From positions 1-55,588 of the forward strand of contig CAZDCZ010000004.1 in NCBI GenBank assembly GCA_964504155.1: 55,588 bases of DNA, in the 5' to 3' direction. This document shows, in pieces, positions 16,431 to 24,895 of this stretch. The notes under the pieces were generated by a model, which was given only the letters and a program-made list of their open reading frames with translations, was not told where the DNA came from and searched no databases. The stretch is from CAZDCZ01 sp964504155. Its GTDB lineage: Bacteria; Bacteroidota; Bacteroidia; Bacteroidales; UBA12077. Positions within the stretch are counted from its first letter, which is position 1. Each line of letters opens with the position of its first letter. The translations under genes and the position numbers were made by a program.

Positions 16431-17300
16431 TTAGCTATTTAATGGTGATTTGAGTATTTGAATCATTTTATTCCTTTCAGTTTTATTCAATTTAAGTGCT
16501 AAACTTAATTGATTAAACTCCTTATAATTATGACTCGATAATACGTTTTTCAAATCCCTTTTTTTCATTATATTGATGAAGTATTTATTTAATTCTTCGT
16601 TTGGCATTTTTCTAATAAATTCACTGCATATTTGAAACTGATTAAAGCTTGTCATTTTTGGTAAATATCCATAGTAAGATTGTACAATTGCTTTATATTC
16701 ATGAGTGTGTAAAACATGCATTATGGTACTTGCATCAACTAATGTATTGTTTATAGCTGTTCGATAAACAGTAAATTTATTTTTCTGATTGCTATTGAAT
16801 GTAATTAAGCCAATTTCTTTTTCGTACTTTTTATATATGGAAAGTTTAGATTCTGGAATTAGAAGATAAATTTGATTAAAAGCTTTTTTGTAGTTTTCAA
16901 TTTGTAAAGCTAATCGGTTCTCAGTATCTAAATCTGTTTTTATTTCAAATACTTTTGAATTCCCATTAAACATTACTAAATCAGCAACAGCATTCCCAAC
17001 TCTAAATTCACTAAAAACTTTCGAATTATATTGTCCGATTTCTTTAATTAGCCATTCATTTAAAAAAGAATTTTTAAATATATACTCATTCTGATAATGC
17101 TTTTCTAAAACATTGTATATATGCCTTAAATAATCAAAATATGTAGCTTTTTTAGATTTTCCCCATTGTTCATCATATCGTTTTATTTTAGAATTAATAG
17201 ATTTAAAATCTAATTTCATCCAAGAAAGTGCTTCACTTCTTGAGAATAAAGTAGAATAATCTCGCAACTGATTTTGACTATATGATGTATTAACTGGCAT
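16431..17300 (-). CDS. sce7726-family protein, putative PD-(D/E)XK nuclease fold
   Basis: This 289-aa protein matches the sce7726 family: an N-terminal 'SWMKLDFKSINSKIKRYDEQ' region, 'LNEWLIKEIG', then 'SEFRVGNAVADLVMF' and 'KVFEIKTDLD', followed by 'ALQIENYKKAFNQIYLLIP'. The core E98...D107...E119-x-K121...Q133 has the spacing of a PD-(D/E)XK restriction-like nuclease site (ADLVMF, then E-I-K on the next strand). Active nuclease function is inferred, not shown. It is the first gene of the three-gene minus-strand operon with sce7725 and RES proteins and lies about 0.7 kb from cas9, suggesting antiphage or plasmid defence. The ATG at 17300 is followed by a normal family start. Confidence 0.72.
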   Translation of the reverse strand: MPVNTSYSQNQLRDYSTLFSRSEALSWMKLDFKSINSKIKRYDEQWGKSKKATYFDYLRHIYNVLEKHYQNEYIFKNSFLNEWLIKEIGQYNSKVFSEFRVGNAVADLVMFNGNSKVFEIKTDLDTENRLALQIENYKKAFNQIYLLIPESKLSIYKKYEKEIGLITFNSNQKNKFTVYRTAINNTLVDASTIMHVLHTHEYKAIVQSYYGYLPKMTSFNQFQICSEFIRKMPNEELNKYFINIMKKRDLKNVLSSHNYKEFNQLSLALKLNKTERNKMIQILKSPLNS

Positions 17301-17841
17301 TTTGTTAAATCTATTTATATTACAAAAGTAACTTTTTTATAATATTTAAACTATTTAATTTTTCTAATGTGAATATATTCCTTTTTAAGGGAATTATCAA
17401 ATAAAAGCTCTTTCATTTACAAATACTTTGGAAAGCATAGCTTCCCAAAAAGTTTTTAATCCAATCCAATTTTGCCGTGTACGACAATAATGTTTGCCCT
17501 TTCAAAACAAATTTGTTTTAGTTTTCATAGTTAGTTTTATATTAGCTTGATAGGCAAGTTGTGTTGGCGAACAATTTGTAACATTGGGTTATAAAGCATG
17601 CGGGTTTTAGTGGTTTTTTGACAATTTTAGTTATTTTAAACTTTGGGTAGAATGATAATGAAACAGGGCGAAATCCCCGCCAATTCTTACTCGCGCACGT
17701 TGTAGCCTGACGGCTGTATTTGTGATTTTTTTCAACTCATATTTAGCACATTTACTACGCTGCGCTTCGCAAAAGAGCTAAATTTTGCTACGCTAAAAGA
17801 ATTTGTTACAGAAATGTTCTTGAAACTGACTTCGAATTAAT
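17301..17841. other. Intergenic stretch between the sce7726 operon and the tracrRNA
   Basis: No coding sequence is recognised. Base composition changes along it: from about 17560 to 17780 it is clearly richer in G and C than its neighbours ('GCATGCGGGTTTTAGTGG', 'CTCGCGCACGTTGTAGCCTG', 'CTACGCTGCGCTTCGC'), unlike typical intergenic DNA here. A short imperfect palindrome (TTTGGAAAGC / GCTTCCCAAA) lies at 17427-17449. The segment may be debris from earlier insertions in this island. Confidence 0.4.
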
Positions 17842-17930
17842 AAAAAAACTCCCACAAGAAGCAGGAGTATAGGATTTACATCCTTCGGCATATAGCCTTA
17901 TTGTGATAAGATGTAATACTCAAAGTTAAA
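17842..17930 (-). ncRNA. tracrRNA for the type II-C CRISPR system
   Basis: The minus strand between the sce7726 operon and cas9 carries an anti-repeat followed by hairpins and a T-run. The 18 bases at 17901-17918 can pair with the first 18 bases of the CRISPR repeat in 16 positions (G-U pairs included), leaving one 2-base internal bulge: ATTACATC pairs with GATGTAAT and ATCACAA with the GTTGTGG end. Downstream on the minus strand come GGC-TATAT-GCC, GGAT-GTAA-ATCC and a terminator-like stem ACTCC...GGAGT ending in seven T at 17848-17842. The order (anti-repeat, nexus-like stem, hairpins, T-run) is that of a tracrRNA. The 5' end is placed only approximately. It is transcribed divergently from cas9. 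Confidence 0.82.
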
Positions 17931-17961
17931 CAAAAAATAGAGACAATTAAATAATTTGCAA
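17931..17961 (-). promoter_or_regulatory. Candidate tracrRNA promoter
   Basis: On the minus strand TTG (17961-17959) is followed after 19 bases by TATTTTTTG (17939-17931). This fits the Bacteroidota TTG-N19-21-TAnnTTTG promoter, with one extra base in the -7 box, and would start transcription just before the anti-repeat. Confidence 0.4.
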
Positions 17962-18013
17962 TATTTTTTAGTAAATTTATGATTATCAATCACAAAAAGT
18001 AAATTGTATAGTT

Positions 18014-21000
18014 ATGGGAAAAATACTTGGATTAGATTTAGGCACAAATAGTATTGGATGGGCTATTGTAGAAACTGAAAATAATAAAAATTTTGAACTT
18101 ATAGAAAAAGGAGTTCATATATTTCAAGAAGGAGTAAAAATAAAAGAAGGAATAGAAGGTTCTAAGGCCGAAGAAAGAACTAAATATAGAAGCGCAAGAC
18201 GCTTAAAGTACAGGCGTAAATTAAGAAAAATAAGTACACTCCGAGTATTAATAACTAATGATTATTGTCCTGCACTTACAGAGCAAGAGTTAAATGATTG
18301 GAGATATAAAAAAGTATATCCAACGAATGAAGAGTTTAGAAAGTGGTTGTCTACAGATGATAATATAAACAAAAACCCATATTGTTTCAGAAATCTTGCA
18401 GTATCAGAAAAATTAGATTTATCTATAAAAGAAAATAGATACAAATTAGGTCGTGCCTTTTATCATTTATCTCAAAGAAGGGGATTTTTAAGTAATAGAC
18501 TAGAAAGTACAAAAGAAAGCAAAGGAGATATATTAAAAGAAATATCAGCGTTAACTGAATTGTTGGGAGATAAAACATTAGGTCAATACTTTTATGAGAA
18601 ATATAATACAGGTGAGAAAATTAGAAGCCAATACACACATAGAGAAGATCATTATTTAGAAGAATTTAATAAAATATGTGAGATACAAGAAATTGAATCC
18701 AATATTAAGGATGGCGTTAAAAAAGCTATTTTTTTTCAACGACCATTAAAATCTCAAAAAGGTTTGATTGGTAAATGCCCATTTGAAAAGAATAAACAAA
18801 GATGCTCTTCTTCTCATCCTCTATTTGAAGAATATAGAATGTTATGTTTTGTTAACAATATTAAAATTAAAACTCCTGATGATGAAAAGCTAAGATTTCT
18901 AAATAAGCAAGAGAAAGAAAAAATTGCTCCGTTATTTCATAGAAAGAGTAAAGAACATTTCGATTTTGATGATATAGCAAAACAATTAGCTCCTAAAAAT
19001 CAATATAAGTTTTATAAAGCAAGTCTTAAGCATCCCGAAGACTATCTTTTTAATTACTCAATGAAAACTACTGTAAGTGCTTGTCCTGTTTCTGCAAGAT
19101 TTAAAAGTATTTTTGGAGAGAATTGGAGAGAATTAAGGATTAAGCACACAAGAGAAAAGGATAGTAAAGTGTCCTTTATTGATATTTATGATGTGTGGCA
19201 CGTTTTATTAACTTTCAATGATGATGATAAGTTGGTTCAGTTTGCAATGAATAAGCTAGGTCTAAAAGATGAAAAACTAAAAGAATTTATTAATCTAAAT
19301 TTAAAGAATGATTATAGTTCATTGAGTTTAAAAGCAATTAATAATGTTTTGCCTTATTTAAGAGAAGGTTTAATTTATTCTCATGCGATATTCTTAGCAA
19401 ATATGGGAAATGCTATTTCAAAAGACATATGGAACCAAGAAGAGAATAGAAAGTTGATTCAAAAAGAAGTACTTGAACTCATTCAAACTCAAAACCAAGA
19501 AAAGTTAATTATTGATGTTGTTAATGGATTAATTAAAAAGAGTAAAGACAATAAATGGTATTGGAGTGAAGAAGCAAAAGAACAATACAAGAAGGATATA
19601 GAAAGTAATATTATTTCTGAGTTTGGAAAAGGCCGTTGGGGTAAATTTGATAATGAGAAACAAATGAATATTATTGACAACGCGATTAATCAGTTCAAAA
19701 AACAAATTCAAAAAAATAATGGTAAAGCTGAATTTTTAAGGGTTGAGACAATTGATGAAAGAGTAAAAAGTTTCTTAGCAGATAATTTTGATACAAACCG
19801 AGAAGATTTAGAAAAACTTTACCACCCTTCGGCGATTGAAGTTTTTAAACAACCTAATAGATCAGAAGATGGTCGTAAATATCTTGGTAGTCCAATGGTA
19901 TCGAGCGTTAGAAATCCAATGGCTATGCGAGCTCTTCATCAACTCAGAAAGTTGATTAATGAAATGCTTAAACAAGATATAATTGATGAGAACACGAAAA
20001 TTAATATAGAAATGTCGCGTGATTTAAAAAATGCTAATGAGCGTAAAGCTTTGCGGAGTTGGCAGCGTGATAGAGAAAAATTGCATAAAGAGTATTATGC
20101 AAGAATAAAAGAGCATTTTGACTCATCAGGTGTTAAAAGAGAACCTTCCGAAACTGACATCTTAAGATATCAATTGTGGGAAGAACAAGAACACAAATGT
20201 ATTTACACAGGAGATAGTATTGGAATATCTGATTTTTTAGGAAACAGTCCATCATTTGATATTGAACACACTATTCCACGAAGTTTATCATTTGATAATT
20301 CACAGCAAAATAAAACACTTTGCCAAAATAAATTCAACAGAGATATTAAACGAAATAAAATTCCTTCTGAACTAGCAAATCATAGTGAAATATTAGGAAG
20401 GATTGATAATTGGAAAGAAAAATACGAAGCTTTAGAAAAGCAAGTACAGATACAAGTAAAAAAATCAAGGTCTGCAACAACAAAAGATTCTAAAGATTTT
20501 GCTATTCTGCGTAGGCATAAGCTAGTAGTAGAAAGGGATTATTGGAGAAATAAATACCAACGTTTTACAATGCCCGAAGTAAAGTCTGGTTTTAAAAATA
20601 GTCAAATGGTCGATATTGGTATAATTACTAAATATTCCCGTTTGTATCTTAACACTTTATTTAACAAAGTATATACAGTTAAAGGAAATGCAGTTGCCGA
20701 TTTTAGGAAAATATGGGGATTACAGAATGAATACGAGAAGAAAGCAAGAATTAACCACATTCATCATTGCATCGATGCTATTACTATGGCCTGTATAACA
20801 AAACAGAATTATGAAAACTTGGCTAAATATTATCACGATTCAGAAGAAATGTTTATTGCTAGAATCAATAAAAAACCACAGGTCTCAAAACCTTGGCCAA
20901 CTTTTATAGAAGATGTAAAAGGAATAGAAAAAGAAGTTTTGGTTTCGCATTATACTCCTGATAATTTGCATAAACAAAGCAAAAAGAAACTTAGAAAAAG

Positions 21001-22128
21001 GGGCGTGATTGTAAAGAATAAAAATGGAAATGTTATTTATCAAAAAGGAGATACAGTAAGAGGATGTTTACACAAAGAAACTTTCTATGGTGCAATAAAA
21101 AGGGATGTTGTTAATAAAAAAGGAGAGAAGGAAGAAAAAATATTTTATGTAGTTCGTAAGCCTTTAGAATATTCTGATTTCGGATTTAAAACTATTAACG
21201 CTGTAAATAAAATTGTAGATGAAGGTGTTAGAAATATAGTTTTAAAAGCAATAAATGAAAAAGGGATAAAACTAGCTTTAAGCGAGCCTATTTGGATGAA
21301 CGAAGAAAAACAAATTCCAATAAAAAAGGTGCGTTGTTTTGCTCCAACTGTTACCAATCCAATACATCTAAAAAAACATAGAGATGAATCTAAACATGAT
21401 TATAAACAATCTTATCATGTTACAAATGATGGTAACTATTTAATGGCTATATACGAAGGTAAAGACGATAAAGGAAAAATTAAACGTGATTTCGAAATTG
21501 CAAATAACCTAAAAGCAGGCGAGTACTTTAAACAATCAGTTCAGGAAACTCTAAAAGCCCAAGGAATAAATAATTTAGAAGGTTTAGTTCCAAGTTCTAA
21601 AACTGTTAAAAAAATAGACGCTCCATTAAAGTATATTATTAANNNNNNNNNNNNNNNNNNNNNNNNNNNNNNNNNNNNNNNNNNNNNNNNNNNNNNNNNN
21701 NNNNNNNNNNNNNNNNNNNNNNNNNNNNNNNNNNNNNNNNNNTTCCAAGTTCTAAAACTGTTAAAAAAATAGACGCTCCATTAAAGTATATTATTAAGAC
21801 AGGTACTCTTGTAATTCTTTGGGAAGAAACTCCAGATGAAATATGGGATTTAGAAAAAGAAAATATAAAAAAGCGTTTATACAAAGTTGTTGGTCTAAGT
21901 AATCAGAAAATTAACCGTCCATCTGGTAAAGTTGATGAATATGCAACGATAGTTTTGAGATTTCATCAAGAAGCAACTCCCGCAAGTGAACTAAAAATTA
22001 TTGATGGAAAATTTCAAAAACAAGAGTCATACAAGCCACAAAGAAAATTAAATCATAATCAATTTAATGTTTTAGTTGAAGGTTACGATTTTAAAATAAA
22101 TGTATTGGGTCAAATTGAAAAAATATGA
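18014..22128 (+). CDS. cas9: CRISPR-associated endonuclease Cas9, type II-C
   Basis: RNA-guided DNA endonuclease. RuvC-I 'LGLDLGTNSIGWA' carries D8. The arginine-rich bridge helix follows ('SARRLKYRRKLRKISTLR', about 60-77). The recognition lobe spans roughly 85-640, RuvC-II 'NIEMSRDL' has E666, the HNH site 'FDIEHTIPRSL' has H752 with 'NKTLCQNKFNRD' behind it, and RuvC-III 'HIHHCIDAITMA' has H918 and D921. All nuclease residues are intact. A 100-N gap interrupts the gene, but the 55 bases before it are repeated after it. Removing the gap and one copy gives an open frame of about 1319 codons ending with TGA at 22126-22128. No csn2 is present, so the subtype is II-C. A RAYT, cas1 and cas2 follow on the same strand. 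Confidence 0.93.
21643..21742. other. Assembly gap 2 (100 N), spurious
   Basis: The 55 bases at 21588-21642, just before the Ns, are identical to 21743-21797, just after them. The two contigs therefore overlap by 55 bases and the gap has no real length. Joining base 21642 to 21798 keeps the cas9 reading frame open. Confidence 0.93.
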
Positions 22129-22160
22129 ATAAATAAAATGAAAAAAATAAAAAATGAATA

Positions 22161-22192
22161 GACTCAGAGTGTCTTTAAAACAACCTGAGATT
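22161..22192 (+). repeat. REP-like palindrome, degenerate copy
   Basis: CTCAGAGTGTC...CCTGAG forms an imperfect palindrome with the core GTGTCTTTAAAACA. It shares this core and a 5' CTCA/CTCG arm with the palindromes at 22217-22251 and 22472-22504. It lies in the cas9-RAYT intercistronic region. Confidence 0.55.
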
Positions 22193-22216
22193 GAAAAAAA
22201 GTAAGTTTATGTTTAA

Positions 22217-22251
22217 TACTCACGGCGTGTCTTTAAGACACACCGTGAGTA
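22217..22251 (+). repeat. REP palindrome upstream of the RAYT gene
   Basis: A 17-base arm TACTCACGGCGTGTCTT faces AAGACACACCGTGAGTA with a single mismatch and almost no loop, a strong hairpin 14 bases before the RAYT start codon. REP sequences next to a RAYT gene are its expected binding or cleavage substrates. The hairpin may also modulate expression within the cas transcript. Confidence 0.75.
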
Positions 22252-22264
22252 AAAGAAATAAAGA

Positions 22265-22885
22265 ATGTATTTTGAAAAAAATCACATATATCATATTTAT
22301 AATCAGGGGAATAATAGGCAAAAGATATTTTTTAGCAAAAATAATTATTTATTTTTCTTAAAAAAGATAAAAATGTATATCGCACCTTATTCCGATATTC
22401 TTGCATGGTGTCTAATGCCTAATCATTTTCATTTAATGGTTTTGGTTAACGAAGTAAGTTTCCCTGAAAGTAGTCTCGGTGTGTCTTTAAGACACGTCGA
22501 GACTGATAAACGATACAACAAGACTGAAAAAAGCTTTAATGCATCAATTGGAATTATGTTAATGGGATACACAAAAGCTTTAAATAAACAGCAAAAAAGA
22601 ACAGGAAAGCTTTTTAGAGAAAAAACCAAAGCAGAATGTCTTAATTATATAAACGGTATAACTCCATCATTTTATAATACCAAATACAAAACGCAGATTC
22701 AGGTAGATAATCACGAATTTCAATACCCACAAGTGTGTTTTAATTATATCCACCAAAATCCGGTAAAGGCAGGTTTAGTAAAAACAGAAACAGCTTGGGA
22801 ATTCTCGTCAGCACAAGATTATGCAGGATTGCGCAATGGAACCTTGGTAAATAAAATAGAAGCAAGAAAATACATTGTATTTTAA
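22265..22885 (+). CDS. REP-associated tyrosine transposase (RAYT, Y1/TnpA_REP family)
   Basis: This 206-aa protein belongs to the HUH single-strand DNA nuclease/transposase superfamily (Y1_Tnp). It begins with 'YHIYNQGNNRQKIFF', has the catalytic 'MPNHFHLMVLVNE' (H54, H56), then 'SIGIMLMGYTKALNKQQKRT', 'GKLFREKTKAECLNYI', and the C-terminal 'YIHQNPVKAGLV' (candidate nucleophile Tyr161) ending in 'W.FSSAQDYAGL'. These enzymes are thought to process REP palindromes. The gene lies between cas9 and cas1 on the same strand, with REP palindromes upstream. A third palindrome lies inside the frame and encodes residues 70-80. Whether it is a chance insertion, a domesticated helper or merely tolerated is unknown. 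All recognised catalytic residues are present, so it may be active. Confidence 0.85.
   Translation: MYFEKNHIYHIYNQGNNRQKIFFSKNNYLFFLKKIKMYIAPYSDILAWCLMPNHFHLMVLVNEVSFPESSLGVSLRHVETDKRYNKTEKSFNASIGIMLMGYTKALNKQQKRTGKLFREKTKAECLNYINGITPSFYNTKYKTQIQVDNHEFQYPQVCFNYIHQNPVKAGLVKTETAWEFSSAQDYAGLRNGTLVNKIEARKYIVF
22472..22504 (+). repeat. REP palindrome inside the RAYT reading frame
   Basis: AGTCTCGGTGTGTCTT faces AAGACACGTCGAGACT with two mismatches. Its 15-base core GTGTCTTTAAGACAC is identical to that of the palindrome at 22217-22251. It is translated as part of the linker between the HUH domain and 'FNASIGIML'. Confidence 0.75.
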
Positions 22886-22942
22886 TTATTCACTATATAA
22901 TTTAAACTTATGTTTTATCTAAAATAATTAATAAGAACTAAA

Positions 22943-23833
22943 ATGCTAAAACGAACATTGTATTTTACAAAACCAAGTTACTTATCTGTTAAAAATAAAC
23001 AGTTGGTAGTGGAGATAAAGGGAGATGCACAAACTAAAACAGTTCCTATCGAAGATATTGGTTTTATGCTAATAGAGAATATGCAAATAACATTAAGTAT
23101 GCCTTTAATCGAAGAATTAATGAATAATAATGTGTCTGTAATTTTTTGTAATTCAACGCATCATCCACAGTCTATGTTGTTAAATATGGAAGGGAATCAT
23201 CAGCAAACCGAAATTTATCGGCAACAAGTTGCAGCTTCCGAAGCTTTAAAAAAGAATCTTTGGAAACAAACCATAATAGCTAAAATCGAAAATCAATCAA
23301 AGGTTTTAGGTAAATTAGGAATTGATTCTAATCCTTTACCGTATTTAGCTAAACAAGTTAAAAGTGGCGATAGCGATAATCGCGAAGGTATGGCAGCGCG
23401 TTTATACTGGAAAAAACTATTTGGCGAAAGTTTTATACGCGATCGATATGGCGATTGGCCCAATGCTATATTAAATTATGGATATATTGTTTTACGTGCT
23501 GCTGTGGCTCGTGCTTTAACTGGCTCAGGCTTATTACCTTCTTTTGGTATTTTCCATAGTAATAGGTACAATGCTTTTTGTTTAGCCGACGATATTATGG
23601 AACCTTACAGACCTTTTATTGATTTGTGTGTTTGGGATATTTGTCAAAAATATCCAGATATAAATGTTGTTGAAAAAGAAATTAAGGCTGAAATTCTCGA
23701 AATTCTTTCTTCCGATGTTGCAATGAAAAAACAAACTCGACCATTAATGATTGCAATTACACATACAACAGCATCTCTGGCAGCGTGTTTTACAGGAACT
23801 AAAAAACAAATTGAGTTTCCGTTAATAGTTTAA
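22943..23833 (+). CDS. cas1: CRISPR-associated endonuclease Cas1 (type II)
   Basis: This 296-aa integrase of the spacer-acquisition complex has an N-terminal beta domain (about 1-85, 'RTLYFTKPSYLSVKNKQLVV') and a helical catalytic domain. The metal-binding residues are E148 ('NREGMAARLYW'), H205 ('FGIFHSNRYNAF') and E220 within 'CLADDIMEPYRP'. The length and the 'IDLCVWDICQKYPD' segment fit type II Cas1. It starts 57 bases after the RAYT stop and its own stop is 3 bases before cas2, so cas1 and cas2 are translationally close. With no csn2 or cas4, acquisition should rely on Cas1-Cas2 together with Cas9 and the tracrRNA, as known for type II-C systems. Confidence 0.95.
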   Translation: MLKRTLYFTKPSYLSVKNKQLVVEIKGDAQTKTVPIEDIGFMLIENMQITLSMPLIEELMNNNVSVIFCNSTHHPQSMLLNMEGNHQQTEIYRQQVAASEALKKNLWKQTIIAKIENQSKVLGKLGIDSNPLPYLAKQVKSGDSDNREGMAARLYWKKLFGESFIRDRYGDWPNAILNYGYIVLRAAVARALTGSGLLPSFGIFHSNRYNAFCLADDIMEPYRPFIDLCVWDICQKYPDINVVEKEIKAEILEILSSDVAMKKQTRPLMIAITHTTASLAACFTGTKKQIEFPLIV

Positions 23834-23836
23834 ATA

Positions 23837-24175
23837 ATGGAACACAACCGATTAAATGCTTATCATATTATGTGGCTTTTTGTTTTTTTCGATTTACCAA
23901 CAAACACTAAAAAAGAGCGTAAAGCTGCGGCTAGATTTCGAAAAAAATTATTGCAAGATGGCTTTACAATGATGCAGTACTCGGTTTATATTCGCCATTG
24001 TGCTAGTAAAGAAAGTAGCGAAGTGCATACTAAAAGAATAAAAGTATGTATTCCAGAGAAAGGGCAAGTAAGTATTCTGCGGATAACAGATAAACAATAT
24101 AGCAATATTATGAATTATTGGGGTATTAATGAAAAATCTTTACCAGAAAGTCCTAGACAATTAGAAATATTTTAA
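23837..24175 (+). CDS. cas2: CRISPR-associated Cas2 (type II)
   Basis: This 112-aa protein has a ferredoxin-like fold. 'MWLFVFFDLPTNTKKERKAA' has the conserved Asp (D19) at the end of the first strand. 'LLQDGFTMMQYSVYIRHC' and 'GQVSILRITDKQYSNI' are typical of the family. It acts as the central dimer in the Cas1-Cas2 integrase. The gene begins 3 bases after cas1 and is followed by a 160-base leader and the CRISPR array. A short N-terminal extension (about 10 residues) precedes the first strand. Confidence 0.92.
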   Translation: MEHNRLNAYHIMWLFVFFDLPTNTKKERKAAARFRKKLLQDGFTMMQYSVYIRHCASKESSEVHTKRIKVCIPEKGQVSILRITDKQYSNIMNYWGINEKSLPESPRQLEIF

Positions 24176-24186
24176 TATCTTAGTTT

Positions 24187-24197
24187 GTTCTTTGACA
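24187..24197 (+). promoter_or_regulatory. boxA-like antitermination element in the CRISPR leader
   Basis: GTTCTTTGACA fits the boxA consensus GYTCTTTRANA recognised by the Nus antitermination complex. boxA elements in CRISPR leaders have been reported to prevent Rho termination in long untranslated arrays. It lies 12 bases after the cas2 stop and about 140 bases before the first repeat. Because the only clear -7 box is downstream, it would act on transcripts coming through cas2. Confidence 0.45.
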
Positions 24198-24234
24198 TGT
24201 TGATTAATTTTACGTGATTTATGAAATAGAATAA

Positions 24235-24242
24235 TAATTTTG
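24235..24242 (+). promoter_or_regulatory. Candidate array promoter -7 box in the leader
   Basis: TAATTTTG, a perfect TAnnTTTG match, lies 94 bases before the first repeat in the direction in which the repeats pair with the tracrRNA. No clear -33 TTG is seen at the right distance. Confidence 0.4.
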
Positions 24243-24335
24243 TATATCAAAATCACTTCCTGATGGATAAAATATGAAAAAATAGACCGCTTTTTTGTGC
24301 AAAAACACTATGAAATAAGGCCTATAAAAGCTCAG

Positions 24336-24895
24336 GTTGTGGTTTGATGTAATTTCAAGATCATAAAAAACTAAGGCTCGGTTTGGGCATCCGAATATGT
24401 GGTTGTGGTTTGATGTAATTTCAAGATCATAAAAAACACTTATATATTAGATGCAGGGCATGGTGTGTTGTGGTTTGATGTAATTTCAAGATCATAAAAA
24501 ACACATCTTTATTATTTATCTTCATTACTTTAGTTGTGGTTTGATGTAATTTCAAGATCATAAAAAACCTATCGCTAATTTGATAAAGTGCTCTGCAGGT
24601 TGTGGTTTGATGTAATTTCAAGATCATAAAAAACAACTCCGTATCTGAACCATACAAGAAAGCGTTGTGGTTTGATGTAATTTCAAGATCATAAAAAACG
24701 ATTCAGCAAATAGTCGATACTGGTTAGTAGTTGTGGTTTGATGTAATTTCAAGATCATAAAAAACCGAGTAGTTAATGGTTTCCCCCCAGCTAAGTTGTG
24801 GTTTGATGTAATTTCAAGATCATAAAAAACACTACAAAAAAAATAGGTGTAAATTTAACGTTGTGGTTTGATGTAATTTCAAGATCATAAAAAAC
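24336..24895 (+). CRISPR. CRISPR array, nine 36-bp repeats and eight spacers
   Basis: Nine identical repeats, each starting GTTGTGGTTTGATG and ending CATAAAAAAC, start at 24336, 24402, 24467, 24533, 24599, 24664, 24730, 24795 and 24860. The eight spacers are 29 or 30 bases. None matches another part of this window by eye. The direction is set by the tracrRNA: its anti-repeat pairs with the 5' half of the plus-strand repeat, so crRNAs are read on the plus strand, like the cas genes. Neither end repeat is degenerate. An open frame on the minus strand across three repeats is an artefact. Confidence 0.98.

Noticed and set aside
17427..17449. Palindrome TTTGGAAAGC / GCTTCCCAAA as a terminator
   Set aside because: No gene ends into it in the right direction and no T-run follows; left as an unexplained inverted repeat.
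24427..24657. Minus-strand open frame of 76 codons
   Set aside because: It lies wholly within the CRISPR array and encodes the same repeat-derived peptide three times; it is an artefact of the repeats.
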